NCBI GenBank assembly: GCA_031409515.1
Contig: JANNXJ010000016.1
Span: 62,001 to 126,000, forward strand
DNA length: 64,000 nt
Direction of reading: 5' to 3'
Source of the DNA: SHZI01 sp031409515
GTDB lineage: Bacteria; Pseudomonadota; Gammaproteobacteria; Steroidobacterales; GCA-2729495
The position numbers and the translations under genes are program-made. How positions within the stretch are numbered: the stretch's first letter is position 1; each line of letters begins with the position of its first letter. Positions 8,420 through 16,298 of this stretch are shown here, piece after piece. Below the pieces are notes generated by a model. It saw nothing but the letters and a program-made list of their open reading frames with translations. It did not search any database and was not told the DNA's origin.

Positions 8420-11400
8420 CTACTGGCGGGGACCTTCGTAAACAAAGCGGAATCCGTCGAGACCGACCAGCTCCGATAATCGCTCACGCAGCTCCCTCGT
8501 GGGACGCACACACCAGTCGCTGCCAAGAGCAACCCTGGCCTGCGTGCCATCCGTGCTGTAGTAAAGCGAGACGCTGCACTTGCCTGGCCGGTGGCGCTCC
8601 ATGACGGACTTCAGCAGCTGCGGACTGAGTGCCCGGTCCACTTCTGCGCGCCAGCGGAGCAGAAGACCTGTGGCACGGGACTCAACGATACGATCCAGGT
8701 CCAGTACCTCTTTGGCGTTCAGACGCCAGCCATCCAGATACTCCTCGAACCGGAGTGTGCCGCTGATGGCAACAATCGAGTGCAGGGCCAGCAGGTGACG
8801 AAAGCGGTCGTAGCCCTCCTGGAAGAACCCGACCTCAAGCGTTCCGGTGCCGTCGTCCAGCTCAACAGATGTCCTGGTCCCCCGCTTCCGGATCGCAGCA
8901 ACCAGACCGGCGATCACTACTTCCCGTCCGGGACCCCGGAATTCCCCAGCTGCAGGGGGCCTCTCTGCAATCAGCCCCTCAATGCTGGAGGTGCTGATGA
9001 ATGGCTGATCCGAACGGTACTGGTCGAAGGGATGGCCACTCAGGTAGAGGCCGAGACTCTCACGCTCGGCTTCCAGCCGGCGGCCCCAGCCCCAATCAGG
9101 CAGCACGGGCACCGGGTCTTCCCCGGCTGGGCGGCTTGTCGCTGCCCCAAACATATCTTCCTGGCCAACGCTGGCGGCCGCCGCTGCCTGCTGCGCCCCC
9201 ACCAGGGCCGCAGGCAAAGCCGCGAGCAGGCTTGGCCGGTTTGAGCCGAAGCCATCCAGAGCGCCCGCCTTGATCAGTGCCTCGGCGGGCCGGCGCCCCA
9301 GGTTCTGTCCACCAGCACGCAGGCAGAACTCCCTAAGGCTCCGGTAGGGACCGCCCTCTTGCCGACTCGACACTATGTGCTCGGCGGCGCCGCGCCCAAC
9401 GCCCTTCAGCGCACCGAGACCGTAGCGAATACCCCGCTCACCCTCCACCTTGAAAACGCAGGCCGAGGCGTTTACGTCGGGCGGCAGGATGGTCAGATCG
9501 AGCGCAATACATTCGCGCCGCTGCACTACCAGCGCATCTGTATCTCCCATCTCTGTAGTCATGACGGCAGCCATGAACGCCGCCGGATGATTCGCCTTGA
9601 GCCATGCCGTCTGGTAGGTCAGAACGGCGTAGGCCGCCGAATGGGACTTGTTAAAACCGTAACCGGCAAACTTCTCCATCAGATCGAATATGTAGGTGGC
9701 CCGTGCCCGTTCGGTGCCTCGGGCTGCAGCCCGATCAGTGAAGATCGAACGCTGGCTGGCCATCTCCTCGGCCTTCTTCTTGCCCATCGCACGGCGCAGG
9801 ATGTCGGCCTCACCAAGCGAGTAGCCGGCCAGCCGCTGGGCAATCTGCATGACCTGCTCCTGATACAGGATCACGCCATAGGTGGCGCGCAGGACAGGCT
9901 CGAGGTCCGGGTGCAGGTAATCGATCGGCTGGTCACGCCCGCCATGCTTGCGATTGATGAAATCGTCGACCATCCCCGACTGAAGCGGCCCCGGACGGTA
10001 GAGCGCGACCAAGGCAACCAGATCATCGAAGGTATCCGGCTGGAGACGCCGCACGAGGTCCCGCATGCCGCGGGATTCCAGCTGAAAGACTGCAGTGGTC
10101 TTGCAGGCCCGCAGCAGGCGAAAAGTGACCTGGTCATCCATGACCAGTGACGGCACCTGGATCGGCGGGTCGCCGGTCGCCTCGCGGGCAGCATTGATGG
10201 CTCGGGTGGCCCTGTCGATAATCGTCAGAGTCCTGAGGCCCAGAAAGTCGAACTTCACAAGCCCGGCGGCCTCGACATCATCCTTGTCGAACTGGGTGAC
10301 GGTGAACTTCTCACCTTCCACCTGGTAAAGCGGCGTGAACTCGGTAATGTCCCGCGGCGCAATGACAATGCCACCAGCATGCCGGCCTGCATTGCGCACG
10401 AGGCCTTCCAGGCGTCGGCCGAGATCAATGATGCTGCGGACGTCTTCGTCCTGGTTGTAGAGTTCCCGCAGCTCAGCTTCCTGCGACAAGGCGATGTCCA
10501 GGGTTATCTCGGCGCCGGGCTCGTTGGGCACGAGCTTGGCAATCCGGTCCACGAGGCCATAAGGCTGGCCAAGAACCCGCCCTACATCGCGAACCACCGC
10601 CCGGGCCGCCATGGTGCCGTAGGTAATGATCTGCGAGACCCGGTCTCGGCCATAGCGCTCGCTCACATAGTCGATCACGCGATCGCGACCGTCCATGCAG
10701 AAATCGATGTCGAAGTCCGGCATGGATACGCGCTCGGGATTCAGAAAGCGCTCGAACAGCAGATCATGATGGATAGGGTCAAGGTCAGTAATGCCAAGGG
10801 CCCAGGCCGCCAGCGACCCAGCCCCGGAACCCCGGCCAGGTCCCACGGGAATCTCGTGCTCTCTCGCCCAGCGGATAAAGTCGGCGACGATCAGGAAGTA
10901 GCCCGCGAACCCCATGCGACAGATCACGTCGAGCTCCGTCGTCAGGCGTTCCGCGTACTCCGGGCCGGGTGGTGCCAACGAAAACCGCGCTGCGAGGCCC
11001 GCTTCCGCCTGCCGGCGGAGGTAGTCATCCGGACTGGACCCGTCGGGAACCCCAAAGTCCGGCAAATGAGTTTCACCCAGACTAAGGGAGAGGTGGCAAC
11101 GCCGGGCAATCTCGACTGAGTTCTCGAGGGCCTCGGGCAGGTCGGCGAACAGCATCGCCATTTCTGCCGGTGACCGGAGGAACTGCTGCTCGCTGTAAAG
11201 CTTCGGTCGTGCGGGGTCTGCCAGCACGTAGCCGGTCTGGATACAAACCCGCGCTTCGTGTGCTTCAAACTCATCGGCAGTCAGGAAACGCACGTCGTTG
11301 GTCGCGACCACGGGCAAACCGTTGGCTGCAGCGAAGCGCACTGCCGCGTGCAGATAGTCGTCGTCCTGGGGACGCCCCGTGCGCTGCAGCTCGACAAAAA

Positions 11401-11914
11401 AGTCACCGCGAAACCAGGCCCTGAATTCGGCCGCTATCTGCTCGGCCTGGGAGCCGGCACCGGTGAGCAGGGTCCGACCAAGAACTCCATCACGGCCGCC
11501 GGACAGGGCAATGAGGCCCTCGGCGGTACCCGCATGCAGCCAGCCGGGGCGCAGCAGCGGCAAACCACCCTGCTGGCCCTCCAGCCAGGCGCGGGTCAGG
11601 AGGCGGCAAAGGTTGCGGTAACCGGCCAGATTGCGGCACAGGAGAACCAGGCGTCCGGGCTCCTGGCGATCCGCCTGGGAGCCCTTCTCGGTCCCACCAG
11701 CAATCCAGACCTCAGCGCCGACGATTGGCTGGACACCTGCAGCCAGGGCGGCGCGATAGAACTTCACCAGCCCAAAGAGATTGCCCTGATCTGTAATGGC
11801 GACCGCGGGCATGCCGGCTGCCGCCACCGCGGTTACCAGTTCCGGGACTCGGACCACGCTATCGACGAGGGAGTACTCGGTATGGACGTGCAGGTGCACG
11901 AAGCCCGGAGTCAT
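8420..11914 (-). CDS. dnaE: DNA polymerase III subunit alpha
   Basis: The replicative polymerase, 1164 residues from the ATG at 11914. That start is chosen because MTPGFVHLHVHTEYS is the conserved PHP-domain start and because the ATG overlaps the rnhB stop (ATGA). An upstream in-frame extension of 32 residues lies inside rnhB and has no family counterpart. Domains in order: PHP (about 1-270), palm with PDFDIDF (catalytic Asp residues at about 402 and 404), fingers and thumb, helix-hairpin-helix (about 790-900), then an OB-fold and C-terminal tau-binding region. The length matches E. coli (1160). Confidence 0.97.
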   Translation of the reverse strand: MTPGFVHLHVHTEYSLVDSVVRVPELVTAVAAAGMPAVAITDQGNLFGLVKFYRAALAAGVQPIVGAEVWIAGGTEKGSQADRQEPGRLVLLCRNLAGYRNLCRLLTRAWLEGQQGGLPLLRPGWLHAGTAEGLIALSGGRDGVLGRTLLTGAGSQAEQIAAEFRAWFRGDFFVELQRTGRPQDDDYLHAAVRFAAANGLPVVATNDVRFLTADEFEAHEARVCIQTGYVLADPARPKLYSEQQFLRSPAEMAMLFADLPEALENSVEIARRCHLSLSLGETHLPDFGVPDGSSPDDYLRRQAEAGLAARFSLAPPGPEYAERLTTELDVICRMGFAGYFLIVADFIRWAREHEIPVGPGRGSGAGSLAAWALGITDLDPIHHDLLFERFLNPERVSMPDFDIDFCMDGRDRVIDYVSERYGRDRVSQIITYGTMAARAVVRDVGRVLGQPYGLVDRIAKLVPNEPGAEITLDIALSQEAELRELYNQDEDVRSIIDLGRRLEGLVRNAGRHAGGIVIAPRDITEFTPLYQVEGEKFTVTQFDKDDVEAAGLVKFDFLGLRTLTIIDRATRAINAAREATGDPPIQVPSLVMDDQVTFRLLRACKTTAVFQLESRGMRDLVRRLQPDTFDDLVALVALYRPGPLQSGMVDDFINRKHGGRDQPIDYLHPDLEPVLRATYGVILYQEQVMQIAQRLAGYSLGEADILRRAMGKKKAEEMASQRSIFTDRAAARGTERARATYIFDLMEKFAGYGFNKSHSAAYAVLTYQTAWLKANHPAAFMAAVMTTEMGDTDALVVQRRECIALDLTILPPDVNASACVFKVEGERGIRYGLGALKGVGRGAAEHIVSSRQEGGPYRSLREFCLRAGGQNLGRRPAEALIKAGALDGFGSNRPSLLAALPAALVGAQQAAAAASVGQEDMFGAATSRPAGEDPVPVLPDWGWGRRLEAERESLGLYLSGHPFDQYRSDQPFISTSSIEGLIAERPPAAGEFRGPGREVVIAGLVAAIRKRGTRTSVELDDGTGTLEVGFFQEGYDRFRHLLALHSIVAISGTLRFEEYLDGWRLNAKEVLDLDRIVESRATGLLLRWRAEVDRALSPQLLKSVMERHRPGKCSVSLYYSTDGTQARVALGSDWCVRPTRELRERLSELVGLDGFRFVYEGPRQ

Positions 11915-12543
11915 GCGGGGTACCTCCCGCGGGTCAGCGGCTCGGCACTGATCGCCGCCGCGCGCAAGCTGGCGCGGACCGGGGCGAAACTGCGCCGGTG
12001 GGCAGGGCATGGTCCCAGTGCGGCCAGCGCGGCACGGTGCTCGACGGTCGGATAGCCCTTGTGGCGGTCGAAGCCATAGCCGGGGTAGGCAACGTGGAGG
12101 CGACTCATCTCGGCATCCCGATGGACCTTGGCGAGAATCGACGCTGCTGCAATCGCCGGCCGCAGACGATCGCCACCCACCACCGTCTCGATGACTCCCG
12201 GGAACCCCGGCAGGCCGGGCGACTGGTTGCCGTCGATCTCAACCCGCCCCGGAGCCCGGGAGAGCCCGGCGAAGGCCCGACGCATGGCCAGCAAGGTCGC
12301 CTGGAGGATGTTCAAAGCATCGATTTCCTCCCGGGAGGCCTCCCCGAGAGCCCACTCCAGGGCCTCGGCACGGATGCGGCCGGCAGCGAGTGAGCGCTGT
12401 GCAGCGCTGAGTTCCTTGGAGTCCCGGACACCCTCAATCCACTGACCGGGGCCCAGAAGCACGGCAGCCGCGACCACAGGACCGGCCAGAGGACCACGAC
12501 CCGCCTCGTCGATGCCAGCCACGGTTTCCAGAGCAACGTTCAC
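11911..12543 (-). CDS. rnhB: Ribonuclease HII
   Basis: A 210-residue RNase HII that nicks RNA-DNA hybrids and single ribonucleotides in DNA. The catalytic start AGIDEAGRGPLAGPVVAA places the first acidic pair at residues 12-13. Further family elements are DSKELSAAQR and EIDGNQSP. The gene begins with GTG about 35 bases after lpxB and ends in the overlapping ATGA with dnaE, so translation of the two is likely coupled. The order lpxB-rnhB-dnaE is typical of gammaproteobacteria. Confidence 0.96.
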   Translation of the reverse strand: MNVALETVAGIDEAGRGPLAGPVVAAAVLLGPGQWIEGVRDSKELSAAQRSLAAGRIRAEALEWALGEASREEIDALNILQATLLAMRRAFAGLSRAPGRVEIDGNQSPGLPGFPGVIETVVGGDRLRPAIAAASILAKVHRDAEMSRLHVAYPGYGFDRHKGYPTVEHRAALAALGPCPAHRRSFAPVRASLRAAAISAEPLTRGRYPA

Positions 12544-12578
12544 AGCGGATCAGGGCCAGTACTTTGTGGTTCAGGGGG

Positions 12579-13736
12579 TCAGCGATTATACGAAGCCGGA
12601 AGCAGGCTCAGCACAACTTCCGCTGCCCGCTCACTGGCCTGCTGGCGCAAAGCGGTTCCCAGGCCAGCAAACCGTTGCTGGAGGCGGGCCCGGTCGTCCG
12701 GCGCTCCCAGCCAGCGCAGGACCTCACTACCGAGAGCAGCGGGCGTGACCGCCGACTGGATGAACTCCGGGACCAGGCGCTCACCGGCCAGCAGGTTGGG
12801 CAGAGCAAAATGTTCGACGCGAATCAGGCGCAAAGCTCTCAGCAGGACGTAAGTGAATGCCGACAAACGATAGGCCACAACCATCGGCCGGTTGATGAGC
12901 ATACCCTCGAGGGTTGCGGTACCGGACGCCAGCAACACGACATCCGCCGCCGCCATGGCGGAGTGCGCCTGGCCATCCAGAATCCGCAGCCGTACACCAC
13001 CCGTCGCTTCCGGACTCCAGAGTGCAGAGAAGCGGGCCTTAAGTGCCGGCGTGGCCATGGGCACAATCACAGTGAGGTCCGGAATGCGCGCGTGGAGCCA
13101 CGCTGCCGTTGCCGCGAAGACCGGGGACAGCCGTTCCAGCTCGCCCGCACGACTGCCTGGCAGCATGGCCACGATCGGCCCCGTGAGCGGGAGACCCAGG
13201 GCCGTGCGGGCCACGGCCGGGTTGGGCTCCGGCTGGATTTCGTCAGCCAGTGGATGCCCGACGAAGGTCGCGGGGACGCTGTGCTGATGCAGGAAGTCGG
13301 CTTCGAAGGGCAGGAGACACAGCACGTGATTACAGGCTTCCCGCAGCACGCGCACCCGACCCGGACGCCAGGCCCAGACGGAGGGTGAGACGTAGTGCAG
13401 CGTACGAAGGCCCTTTGGCCGCAAGCGACGCTCAACCCGCAAATTGAAGTCTGGCGCATCGATGCCGATATAGAGGTCCGGCAGATCGGCACTGAGACGC
13501 TGCTCCAGGTCCAGGAGAATCCGCCGCAGCCGGGGCAGGTGCCGAAGAACCTCCGCGATGCCCATGACGGCCAGTTCCTCGCTGGGCACCCACACCTGGC
13601 ACCCCGCCTCCCGCATGGCGGGCCCTGCAATGCCAAAGAACTCCACATCCGGACGGCGGGCATGGACAGCCCGGATGAGTCCCGCCCCGAGCCGGTCCCC
13701 CGAGATCTCGCCGGCCACGATGGCGATCCTCGGCAT
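12579..13736 (-). CDS. lpxB: Lipid-A-disaccharide synthase
   Basis: A 385-residue GT19 glycosyltransferase that joins UDP-2,3-diacylglucosamine and lipid X into the lipid A disaccharide at the inner membrane. The N-terminal RIAIVAGEISGDRLGAGLI is the diagnostic LpxB start, and YVSPSVWAWRPGRV, PFE, FVGHPLADE and LLPGSRAGELERL follow in the expected order. The length is normal. It begins 8 bases after lpxA and lies between lpxA and rnhB as expected. Confidence 0.97.
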   Translation of the reverse strand: MPRIAIVAGEISGDRLGAGLIRAVHARRPDVEFFGIAGPAMREAGCQVWVPSEELAVMGIAEVLRHLPRLRRILLDLEQRLSADLPDLYIGIDAPDFNLRVERRLRPKGLRTLHYVSPSVWAWRPGRVRVLREACNHVLCLLPFEADFLHQHSVPATFVGHPLADEIQPEPNPAVARTALGLPLTGPIVAMLPGSRAGELERLSPVFAATAAWLHARIPDLTVIVPMATPALKARFSALWSPEATGGVRLRILDGQAHSAMAAADVVLLASGTATLEGMLINRPMVVAYRLSAFTYVLLRALRLIRVEHFALPNLLAGERLVPEFIQSAVTPAALGSEVLRWLGAPDDRARLQQRFAGLGTALRQQASERAAEVVLSLLPASYNR

Positions 13737-13744
13737 TCGTTCAG

Positions 13745-14521
13745 TCAGCGAATCAGGCTGCGTTCTGACTTGTCGATGAAGTCGACGAGTATGCGCAGTT
13801 CCGGTTGCGTCTCTGCCAGCACGGCAAGCCGCTCCCGGGCTTCGGCAAGCGGCAACTGCTCGCGGTAGAGAATTCGATAGGCCTCTTTAAGGTTGCGTAA
13901 CTGGTCTGCGGTAAAGCCGCGCCGCTTCAGACCTTCGCTATTGATGCCGTGCGGGGCCGTGGGCTGCCCGCCCACTATCACGTAGGGCGGCACATCGCGC
14001 GTCACGGCAGCAAAGCCCCCCAGAAAACTGTGCGCACCCAGGCGGCAAAACTGGTGAACGGCGGAAAAGCCGCTACAGATCACGTGATCATCGACCTGCA
14101 CGTGGCCTGCAAGCGTGGCATTGTTGGAGAAGATAACGTCATTACCCACCACGCAGTCATGCGCGACGTGGACGTAGGACATGATCCAGTTGTCGTTGCC
14201 AATTCGGGTTACGCCCTCGTCCTGCGCGGTACCACGATTGATCGTGCAGAACTCCCGGAAGGTATTCCGGTCGCCGATGGCCAGCTGGGTAGGCTCGCCC
14301 CGGTACTTCTTGTCCTGCGGATCCTCGCCAATAGAAGCGAACTGAAATATCCGGTTATCCCGCCCAATGGTCGCAGGACCTTTAAGCACGGCGTGAGCAC
14401 CCACTGTGCTCCCGGCGCCTATGCGGACCCCCGCTCCAATCACTGCATAAGGCCCGACAGTGACGCCAACATCAAGCTCTGCCCCGGGGGCCACGATTGC
14501 TGTCGGGTGGATGTCACTCAC
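13745..14521 (-). CDS. lpxA: UDP-N-acetylglucosamine acyltransferase
   Basis: The first enzyme of lipid A synthesis, acylating the 3-OH of UDP-GlcNAc. The GTG at 14521 is chosen as start because it gives 258 residues beginning SDIHPTAIV, as in other LpxA proteins, and because it overlaps the lpxD stop as GTGA. Starting at the ATG further upstream would add an 85-residue extension running inside lpxD with no family match. Hexapeptide repeats form the left-handed beta-helix up to about residue 190; the catalytic His lies in HVAHDCVVG (about His121). The usual neighbour fabZ is missing between lpxD and lpxA. Confidence 0.96.
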   Translation of the reverse strand: MSDIHPTAIVAPGAELDVGVTVGPYAVIGAGVRIGAGSTVGAHAVLKGPATIGRDNRIFQFASIGEDPQDKKYRGEPTQLAIGDRNTFREFCTINRGTAQDEGVTRIGNDNWIMSYVHVAHDCVVGNDVIFSNNATLAGHVQVDDHVICSGFSAVHQFCRLGAHSFLGGFAAVTRDVPPYVIVGGQPTAPHGINSEGLKRRGFTADQLRNLKEAYRILYREQLPLAEARERLAVLAETQPELRILVDFIDKSERSLIR

Positions 14522-15567
14522 GGCCTGTTTAATCCCGACTTGATTGCTTCTGCAAGACTCTTCTCGAGGGTCCGCAAGCGCCGGGCCAGATCGTCCAGTT
14601 GCCCAAAGCGTGCCATATTGCGACGCCAGCGCTGGATATGGTCGGCTGGAGTCCCACCGCCGCCGTAGATACCTGCCTCGCGGATTGAGCCCAGCACGCT
14701 GGTCCCGCCTCCAATGATTACGTCGTCGGTCACGGCAATATGTCCGGCGAATCCGGCCTGACCGCCAATGGTGCACCGGGCACCTATCGTCGTACTGCCT
14801 GAAATGCCGACTTGAGCGGCAATGACCGTGTGCTCGCCAATGCGAACATTGTGCCCCACCTGGATCTGGTTATCGAGCTTCACCCCATCACCGATCACGG
14901 TGTTCTCGATAGCACCGCGATCAATGGTTGTGTTGGCGCCGATCTCAACATCGTTGCCCACTTCAACGCTGCCAATCTGGGGAATTTTGACGTAGCTGCC
15001 CTCGCGTTCCCGGGCAAACCCGAAGCCGTCAGACCCCAGCACGACGCCGGTATGGAGCATACACCGCAGTCCAATCCGGACATTGGGGTACACGGTAACG
15101 CCGGCCATGAGACGCGTATCTGCACCGATAGCCACGCGATCCCCGAGTACGGTGCGCGGACCCAGCACAACGCGCTCACCCAGAACGACGCCCGCGCCCA
15201 CCACGACGCCGGGGCCCACCTCGCAGGAGCCAGGCACAGTTGCCCCTGGACCGATGACTGCGGAAGGATGAATTCCCGATGCAACGGGCGCAGCCGGATG
15301 CAGTTCCGCGGCAATACGCGCGTAGACAACATAGGGATCCCGCGTCACGAGCGCCGCCACGCCGCAACCGTCCGCATCGGCGGGCGCCAGGATCACCGCA
15401 GCTGCACGAGTTTCTGCGAGCTGACTGCGATAGCTGGAATTGGCCAGAAACGTTATGGAGCTGTTATCGGCGCGGGCGAGCGTCGCAACCCGCTCAACGA
15501 CGTGGCCCGGATCGCCCCGCAGTTCGCAGCCATAGCGCACTGCCAGCACACCAAGACTCACGCCCAT
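14518..15567 (-). CDS. lpxD: UDP-3-O-(3-hydroxymyristoyl)glucosamine N-acyltransferase
   Basis: A 349-residue hexapeptide acyltransferase that adds the N-linked 3-hydroxyacyl chain in lipid A synthesis. The ATG at 15567 (MGVSLGVLA) is preferred over a start 25 codons further up, which would add an untypical arginine-rich extension. The N-terminal uridine-binding domain (about 1-105) is followed by a left-handed beta-helix rich in GxG hexapeptides; QVGHNVRIG carries the catalytic His, and GGQAGFAGHI follows. The C-terminal helix is long and charged. It overlaps lpxA by four bases. Confidence 0.96.
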   Translation of the reverse strand: MGVSLGVLAVRYGCELRGDPGHVVERVATLARADNSSITFLANSSYRSQLAETRAAAVILAPADADGCGVAALVTRDPYVVYARIAAELHPAAPVASGIHPSAVIGPGATVPGSCEVGPGVVVGAGVVLGERVVLGPRTVLGDRVAIGADTRLMAGVTVYPNVRIGLRCMLHTGVVLGSDGFGFAREREGSYVKIPQIGSVEVGNDVEIGANTTIDRGAIENTVIGDGVKLDNQIQVGHNVRIGEHTVIAAQVGISGSTTIGARCTIGGQAGFAGHIAVTDDVIIGGGTSVLGSIREAGIYGGGGTPADHIQRWRRNMARFGQLDDLARRLRTLEKSLAEAIKSGLNRP

Positions 15568-15674
15568 CGTACTACCTTCCCCTGCTCCGTCTTTGAACAC
15601 CCTGCTACGCCAGGCTGTCCGCAGCCACACACCAGCCGGCAAGCCCGGACCTCACGGTCGGGACTCCAGGATGA

Positions 15675-16229
15675 TCAGGGCTTCGCGGGGGCCTTGGGCG
15701 CGCCATTCCGGCTCTGCAAACCCTGCAGTACCTGCGCCGTGACGTCCAGTCCCGGTGCAACGTACAAACCATCACTGAGAATGAGGTCAAAGCCACCCTG
15801 CTTGGCAAATCCTTCGATTTCACGCAGGACATCAATCCGCAGCTTGCCGAGCTCTTCATTCTTGCGGTTATTGAGATCCTCCCTCAGCTCTTCCACCTGG
15901 CGAGCCAACTCCCGCTCGTCCCTGCGCAGATCATTCTCGGCATTGCGGCGTTCGTCCGCACCCATGACCGCACCGTCCTTCTGGAATTTGTCGGCCCGGT
16001 CCTTGAATGCCTTCTGCTTCGCCAGCAGGTCTCTCTGGCGGGGCGCGAATTCGTTCTCGAGAGCCCGGTTGGCAGCATTCGCCTGGGGCGACTCAATGAG
16101 AAGTCGCTGCACATTCACGAAACCAATCTTCAGCGCCTTGGCTGTTTGGGCCTGTGCGATCGACGGGAGGAGCAGCATCACCGATGCGAGGATGACAACC
16201 AACTGACCGAGTCTTTTTACGTGCAACAT
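15675..16229 (-). CDS. skp: Periplasmic chaperone OmpH/Skp
   Basis: A 184-residue OmpH/Skp family protein. A clear signal peptide (about residues 1-27, ending SIAQAQ) precedes KIGFVNVQRLL, the conserved first beta strand. A long helical, charged section (about 50-125, rich in Lys, Arg and Glu) would form the tentacles that cradle unfolded outer membrane proteins in the periplasm. It sits between bamA and lpxD, the classic position, about 69 bases after bamA. The proline-alanine C-terminal tail is a little longer than in E. coli Skp. Confidence 0.93.
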   Translation of the reverse strand: MLHVKRLGQLVVILASVMLLLPSIAQAQTAKALKIGFVNVQRLLIESPQANAANRALENEFAPRQRDLLAKQKAFKDRADKFQKDGAVMGADERRNAENDLRRDERELARQVEELREDLNNRKNEELGKLRIDVLREIEGFAKQGGFDLILSDGLYVAPGLDVTAQVLQGLQSRNGAPKAPAKP

Positions 16230-16298
16230 CTTTCTCCCTTGCGTTAAACGTGGCCTAAGCCCAAAGGCCGGCCGTTGACTAAACCGTGGCGGCCAAGA

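Noticed and set aside
11914..12010. A 32-residue N-terminal extension of DnaE
   Set aside because: It lies inside rnhB, has no family counterpart, and the ATGA overlap marks the usual start.
14812..16206. A 464-codon plus-strand frame over lpxD and skp
   Set aside because: Mirror of two well-supported genes; the composition is shadow-like and no family is recognised.
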